From Oscillospiraceae bacterium (GTDB lineage: Bacteria > Bacillota > Clostridia > Oscillospirales > Ruminococcaceae), in assembly GCA_009778065.1 (NCBI GenBank), contig WRKM01000004.1:46720-110719 (forward strand): DNA of 64,000 bases, written 5' to 3'. A program made the translations under genes and the position numbers. The notes under the pieces were generated by a model that worked only from the letters and a program-made list of their open reading frames with translations, had not been told where the DNA came from and ran no database searches. Position 1 is the stretch's first letter; each line of letters opens with the position of its first letter. Below are positions 61,057 to 64,000 of this stretch, in pieces.

Positions 61057-63585
61057 CTATGTTTGTTTTTGTTTTGCCATTTTCTGGAGTTTTTTTGAGA
61101 TTTCTTCAGCTGACACAGGCTTTGAATACAGGAATCCTTGAGCGTATTTTACGCCGAACTTACGTGCTTGTTCGAGTTGAAGTTCGTCCTCAACCAATTT
61201 AACGCAAATCCCGTTTTTTAAAGATGAGGCGAGCTTAGACACCGTGTTTACCCATATTTCATCAAACTCTCCGAAAATATCGGTAAACAGATTGTAGTCT
61301 ACTTTAACCATATCTAATAAAGAGTGTTTAAGTAAACGCAAGCCGCCGTAATCCGAGCCGAAACTGTCTATAACGAGATTGAGTTTTAAATCCCGAAGTT
61401 TTTTAAGAATATATAATACTCCGTCCTGCCTGTCGGAGAAGGCGCGTTCGGGAATTTCGAGAGAAAGAAACTCACCGTCAAGACCCGTTTCGGAAAGAGC
61501 CTCTGTAACTAAGCCGATTATAGAGCCGGAACGCAATTCCCGCGACGTTATGTTTACGGAAACAGAGAATTCTGGCTCATATTCCTGCATCTTCTTACAA
61601 AAAGCACAAGCGGTTTTCAGAACCCATGAATCGATAATTATATCGAGACCTGTGTTTTCTGCGAGTTGAATAAGTTTAGGAGTGGGGAGTCCGTCTCTGC
61701 TTACGAATACTTCATAGTGTAAAACCTTACCGTCAAGGTCAATAACGGGCTGGTACTTTAATATAAAGCCTTTCATTCCGTCAATTATCGCACAGCGAAG
61801 GTTCTGTTTACTCGTATAACTTGTGTCCGCTTTTGTTTTAAAGTCCTCTGAATAAAAGGCATAGCTGTTAGTTCCGTATTCTGTCGCCTTATACAGAGCC
61901 AAATCAGCAGAGCGGTAAATCATGTCGAGCGATGTGAACTCGTTTGGATATAAAGTCACGCCTATACCTGCGTCTAAGTAATGCTCGCCGTCTTCGTGCT
62001 TCCAAGGTTCACCGAAGCGAGTCAAAAGCTTTTCGATAAAGCTCTTTACATACTCCTCATCAGTCTCACGAAGCAGGAGCATAAGAGTGTTTCCGGAAAA
62101 GCGGTAAACCGTGAGGTTAGCCGCTGACATATCTGAAATGAATTGAGCCGTATCTCTCAGCATACCGTCTGTATAGTTTTGACCAAAAAGCTCGTTATAA
62201 GTATGCAGGTTTGTAATTTTCACCACCGCCACAGCGCCCTCCGTTCCTTTTGCGAGGTCGGCGGAAAGGTCTTCATCAAGCCTTGCACGGTTGGGTATAC
62301 CGAGAATCCTATCGTAAAAAGCGTAGTGAATCAGTTTTTCATCTGCCTTTTTTCGGAGCAAGAGGGTGGCGGTGATTTGAGAAACGCTGCGTAAAACCTT
62401 GCTTTCTTGCGGCGTTGGTACATAACCCACCGAAAGGGGGGCGAAGCTCATTATACCGAAACGCCTTCCATCGCCGTTTAGGTTTGCGGCGGTACACGCT
62501 TCGGGCGAAAGCGGGACCGTTTCTTCAATATGCGGTGGTAAATACATGTCGGTGTACTCAAGACGCTCAATAACTTTTGACAGTTTTGGATAGGAGTATT
62601 CATCTAAAGCAGAATCGGCGCAGTTCACCGAACGCCATTGGTATGTACGGCGGATTACTTTCTCGTCAGGAAAATCGTCATAAACGCAGATACGCCTCAT
62701 TCCCATATATTCGCCGACTAATTTTATTACGGCTTCGAGAGCTTCTCCGGCATCCTTCAGTTCGAGTATTATATTATAGATGTTGTTAATTAATATTTGT
62801 TGTTCAATGTGCTGACTCAGGAGCTTATTGGCGTTTTCTGAATTGTGCATTTCATTATATAGTACAACGAAGGAGTTGGCTATTCTTGTAACCGCTTGTA
62901 CGAGGGTATTAAATAATTGCTCGTTTTCCGTAATTAATTCGGCGGAGGGTGCGGCGATAACCCAAAAAGCGGCGGCTACGCGGCTGATTTTTATTTCGGC
63001 GCGTTTAAGATGCTTAAATTTTTTGTATTGAACCGTGTCTTCATTTCCGGACGACGAACAGATAAGGTTTTCATTTTCATCGTAAATGGCAGAGAAAACG
63101 CCGCCCTTTGCCAAAGGAGCTTGCAGTTCTTGTAAATATTCAATGTCCACAATATTTATAAGTCTTATTTCATGGTTATTTATCAGGTCTGTTTTTTCCT
63201 TGGTTTTACGCTTGTATTCAAGCAAGGTGCGGTCTTCTCCCGCAAATTCAAGATAAGCGGAAACATCAAAAACAAAACCCTCAAGGTGGGCTTTCCCGAA
63301 TTTTTCTTTTTTTAATGAGCATCTAATCAGAAAAAACAGGTCTTCGTTGTCGCTTTTTATCCGAGCGTGTGCCTGTAGTACAGTCTGTTTACCGGATAAA
63401 ACACTTTCGATTTGACTGATTAAAAGCGGAAGGTCTTCCGATGAAACAACATCGGCGAGAAAGGCTTTTCGGGATTTTTTGCCCGAAATGTTGTCGCCGT
63501 ACACAGTCACCGGAAAATTCTTAGCAAGGTCAATTCGTATTTCTGCGTACCTTGCCCCGAAAAAAATGTTTTTTGGATTTTCCAT
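61057..63585 (-). CDS. degenerate GGDEF-EAL domain protein with GAF region
   Basis: 842 residues, no membrane helices. N-terminal PAS-like region to about 130, coiled/helical and GAF-like parts (about 260-410), GGDEF fold (about 425-575) and EAL fold (about 600-835). The GGDEF site reads RFSGNTLMLLL (near 497), and the EAL site is YEVFVS (near 627). In the EAL half, IDSFGSDYGGL replaces DDFGTGYSS, LEIPER replaces LEITE and VKLVED replaces EGVE. Both catalytic centres are lost, so it is likely a c-di-GMP or protein-interaction receptor. Good ribosome site GATGGAG. Confidence 0.85.
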   Translation of the reverse strand: MENPKNIFFGARYAEIRIDLAKNFPVTVYGDNISGKKSRKAFLADVVSSEDLPLLISQIESVLSGKQTVLQAHARIKSDNEDLFFLIRCSLKKEKFGKAHLEGFVFDVSAYLEFAGEDRTLLEYKRKTKEKTDLINNHEIRLINIVDIEYLQELQAPLAKGGVFSAIYDENENLICSSSGNEDTVQYKKFKHLKRAEIKISRVAAAFWVIAAPSAELITENEQLFNTLVQAVTRIANSFVVLYNEMHNSENANKLLSQHIEQQILINNIYNIILELKDAGEALEAVIKLVGEYMGMRRICVYDDFPDEKVIRRTYQWRSVNCADSALDEYSYPKLSKVIERLEYTDMYLPPHIEETVPLSPEACTAANLNGDGRRFGIMSFAPLSVGYVPTPQESKVLRSVSQITATLLLRKKADEKLIHYAFYDRILGIPNRARLDEDLSADLAKGTEGAVAVVKITNLHTYNELFGQNYTDGMLRDTAQFISDMSAANLTVYRFSGNTLMLLLRETDEEYVKSFIEKLLTRFGEPWKHEDGEHYLDAGIGVTLYPNEFTSLDMIYRSADLALYKATEYGTNSYAFYSEDFKTKADTSYTSKQNLRCAIIDGMKGFILKYQPVIDLDGKVLHYEVFVSRDGLPTPKLIQLAENTGLDIIIDSWVLKTACAFCKKMQEYEPEFSVSVNITSRELRSGSIIGLVTEALSETGLDGEFLSLEIPERAFSDRQDGVLYILKKLRDLKLNLVIDSFGSDYGGLRLLKHSLLDMVKVDYNLFTDIFGEFDEIWVNTVSKLASSLKNGICVKLVEDELQLEQARKFGVKYAQGFLYSKPVSAEEISKKLQKMAKQKQT

Positions 63586-63615
63586 AATTAGTTCTCCATC
63601 TAAATTACTTATACA

Positions 63616-63644
63616 ATTGTAACATAAAAATATGTCGATTGCAA
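63616..63644 (-). promoter_or_regulatory. promoter of the GGDEF-EAL gene
   Basis: Minus strand TTGCAA (63644-63639), 17 bases, TACAAT (63621-63616). Confidence 0.65.
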
Positions 63645-63733
63645 CTAAATATAGTAAAAATAGTCAATTTGAACATAACAACATATTTATATATATAGGA
63701 AATGACAAACGACATCGCACATCGAATTAATAT

Positions 63734-63769
63734 ATATGCACAAAACGACGATGTTATAATTGTGCATAT
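63734..63769. repeat. 10-base inverted repeat upstream of the rRNA-like promoter
   Basis: ATATGCACAA (63734-63743) and TTGTGCATAT (63760-63769) around 16 bases. About 43 bases ahead of the next -35. It may be an operator; a terminator is less likely because it lacks a GC stem and T run. Confidence 0.55.
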
Positions 63770-63811
63770 TGACGTTTTTGGGTTTTTATAAGAATATTTT
63801 AAAAAAAACTA

Positions 63812-63840
63812 TTGACAAAGCGTTAAGGTAGTGATATACT
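63812..63840 (+). promoter_or_regulatory. strong promoter, probably of an rRNA operon
   Basis: TTGACA (63812-63817), 17 bases, TATACT (63835-63840). It is followed by a non-coding, purine-rich leader to the end of the window. Confidence 0.75.
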
Positions 63841-64000
63841 AATAAAGCTGTCTCATGAAACCAAGAAGGAAAGAGAAGAGGAAGAAGAGAAAGCGAAGCA
63901 CCTTGAAAATTGAACAATAACTGAACTATGAACCTGAAAATTCCGGTAATTTTATTTGAAAAAGATAGGATTACCAAAAATATTTCGGACGAAAGCGAAC
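63841..64000 (+). other. probable 5' leader of an rRNA operon
   Basis: No reading frame of note. The text GCACCTTGAAAATTGAACAA near 63897 resembles the A-box/leader sequences that precede 16S genes in Firmicutes. The 16S itself would begin just past the window; inferred from leader-like sequence only. Confidence 0.45.

Noticed and set aside
63786..63977. Reading frame of 63 residues on the minus strand
   Set aside because: It lies across a consensus plus-strand promoter and the likely rRNA leader, has no ribosome site and no family resemblance.
1..64000. CRISPR arrays, tRNA genes and riboswitches
   Set aside because: No regularly spaced repeats, no cloverleaf-like segments and no recognisable riboswitch cores were found in the gaps between genes by reading; a covariance-model search would settle it.

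Overview
The window looks like a chromosomal segment of an anaerobic Firmicute of the class Clostridia, probably an Oscillospirales/Ruminococcaceae-type gut or rumen bacterium. This is inferred from gene content and order, with no 16S inside the window. The pointers are the block gdpP-rplI-dnaB-tilS-hpt-ftsH, RNase J, an LtaS-type enzyme, a four-subunit 2-oxoacid:ferredoxin oxidoreductase, a BspA-like leucine-rich protein with a dockerin-like end, strong Shine-Dalgarno sites and TTGACA-17-TATAAT promoters. TGA is an ordinary stop.

Layout. 1-490: start of a PstS-type phosphate-binding lipoprotein (minus strand, runs off the window) behind a Pho-box-like array. 689-17751: about 23 small genes, all on the plus strand, many of them one-domain enzymes (GNATs, methyltransferases, pyridoxamine-phosphate-oxidase-like proteins, MmcQ/YjbR, RidA, isochorismatase, GyrI-like, CAT-like, hypoxanthine-DNA glycosylase, CutA, YigZ). 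They are interspersed with at least eight broken gene remnants and several in-frame fusions. 17812-22224: radA, then a convergent, translationally coupled mscL-nagB-ltaS operon. 22441-29843: lone MazF toxin, an HD-GYP response regulator with a giant hybrid histidine kinase, a zinc-type binding lipoprotein, and phoU. 29932-39918: zinc-ribbon protein, tex, a HExxH/CxxC protein, ferredoxin-type aldo/keto reductase, GH43, K+/H+ antiporter, P-loop ATPase, membrane protein, MarR regulator. 56423-39936: a co-directional 16.5 kb minus-strand block running from a sugar nucleotidyltransferase through RNase J, gdpP, rplI, dnaB, tilS, hpt and ftsH to a P-loop ATPase, an ECF-like membrane protein and the Vor/Kor oxidoreductase. 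56644-63585: LRR/dockerin surface protein, an AAA_14/DUF4143 ATPase and a degenerate GGDEF-EAL protein. The last 190 bases carry a strong promoter and what looks like the leader of an rRNA operon.

The most unusual part is 5.4-17 kb. Several broken genes there keep their own start and their own stop but have lost the middle (nitroreductase, MmcQ, bPH_4). Others are joints between the start of one gene and the end of another. The same short pieces recur across the array (MmcQ start and end, methyltransferase start, oxidase tail, glycosylase tail, one promoter-operator module). No transposase, integrase, attC-like site or long repeat is visible, so what reshuffles the array is unknown. Signalling is a second theme: PhoP-type control of pstS, phoU, c-di-AMP turnover (GdpP), an HD-GYP phosphodiesterase and a probably non-catalytic GGDEF-EAL protein.
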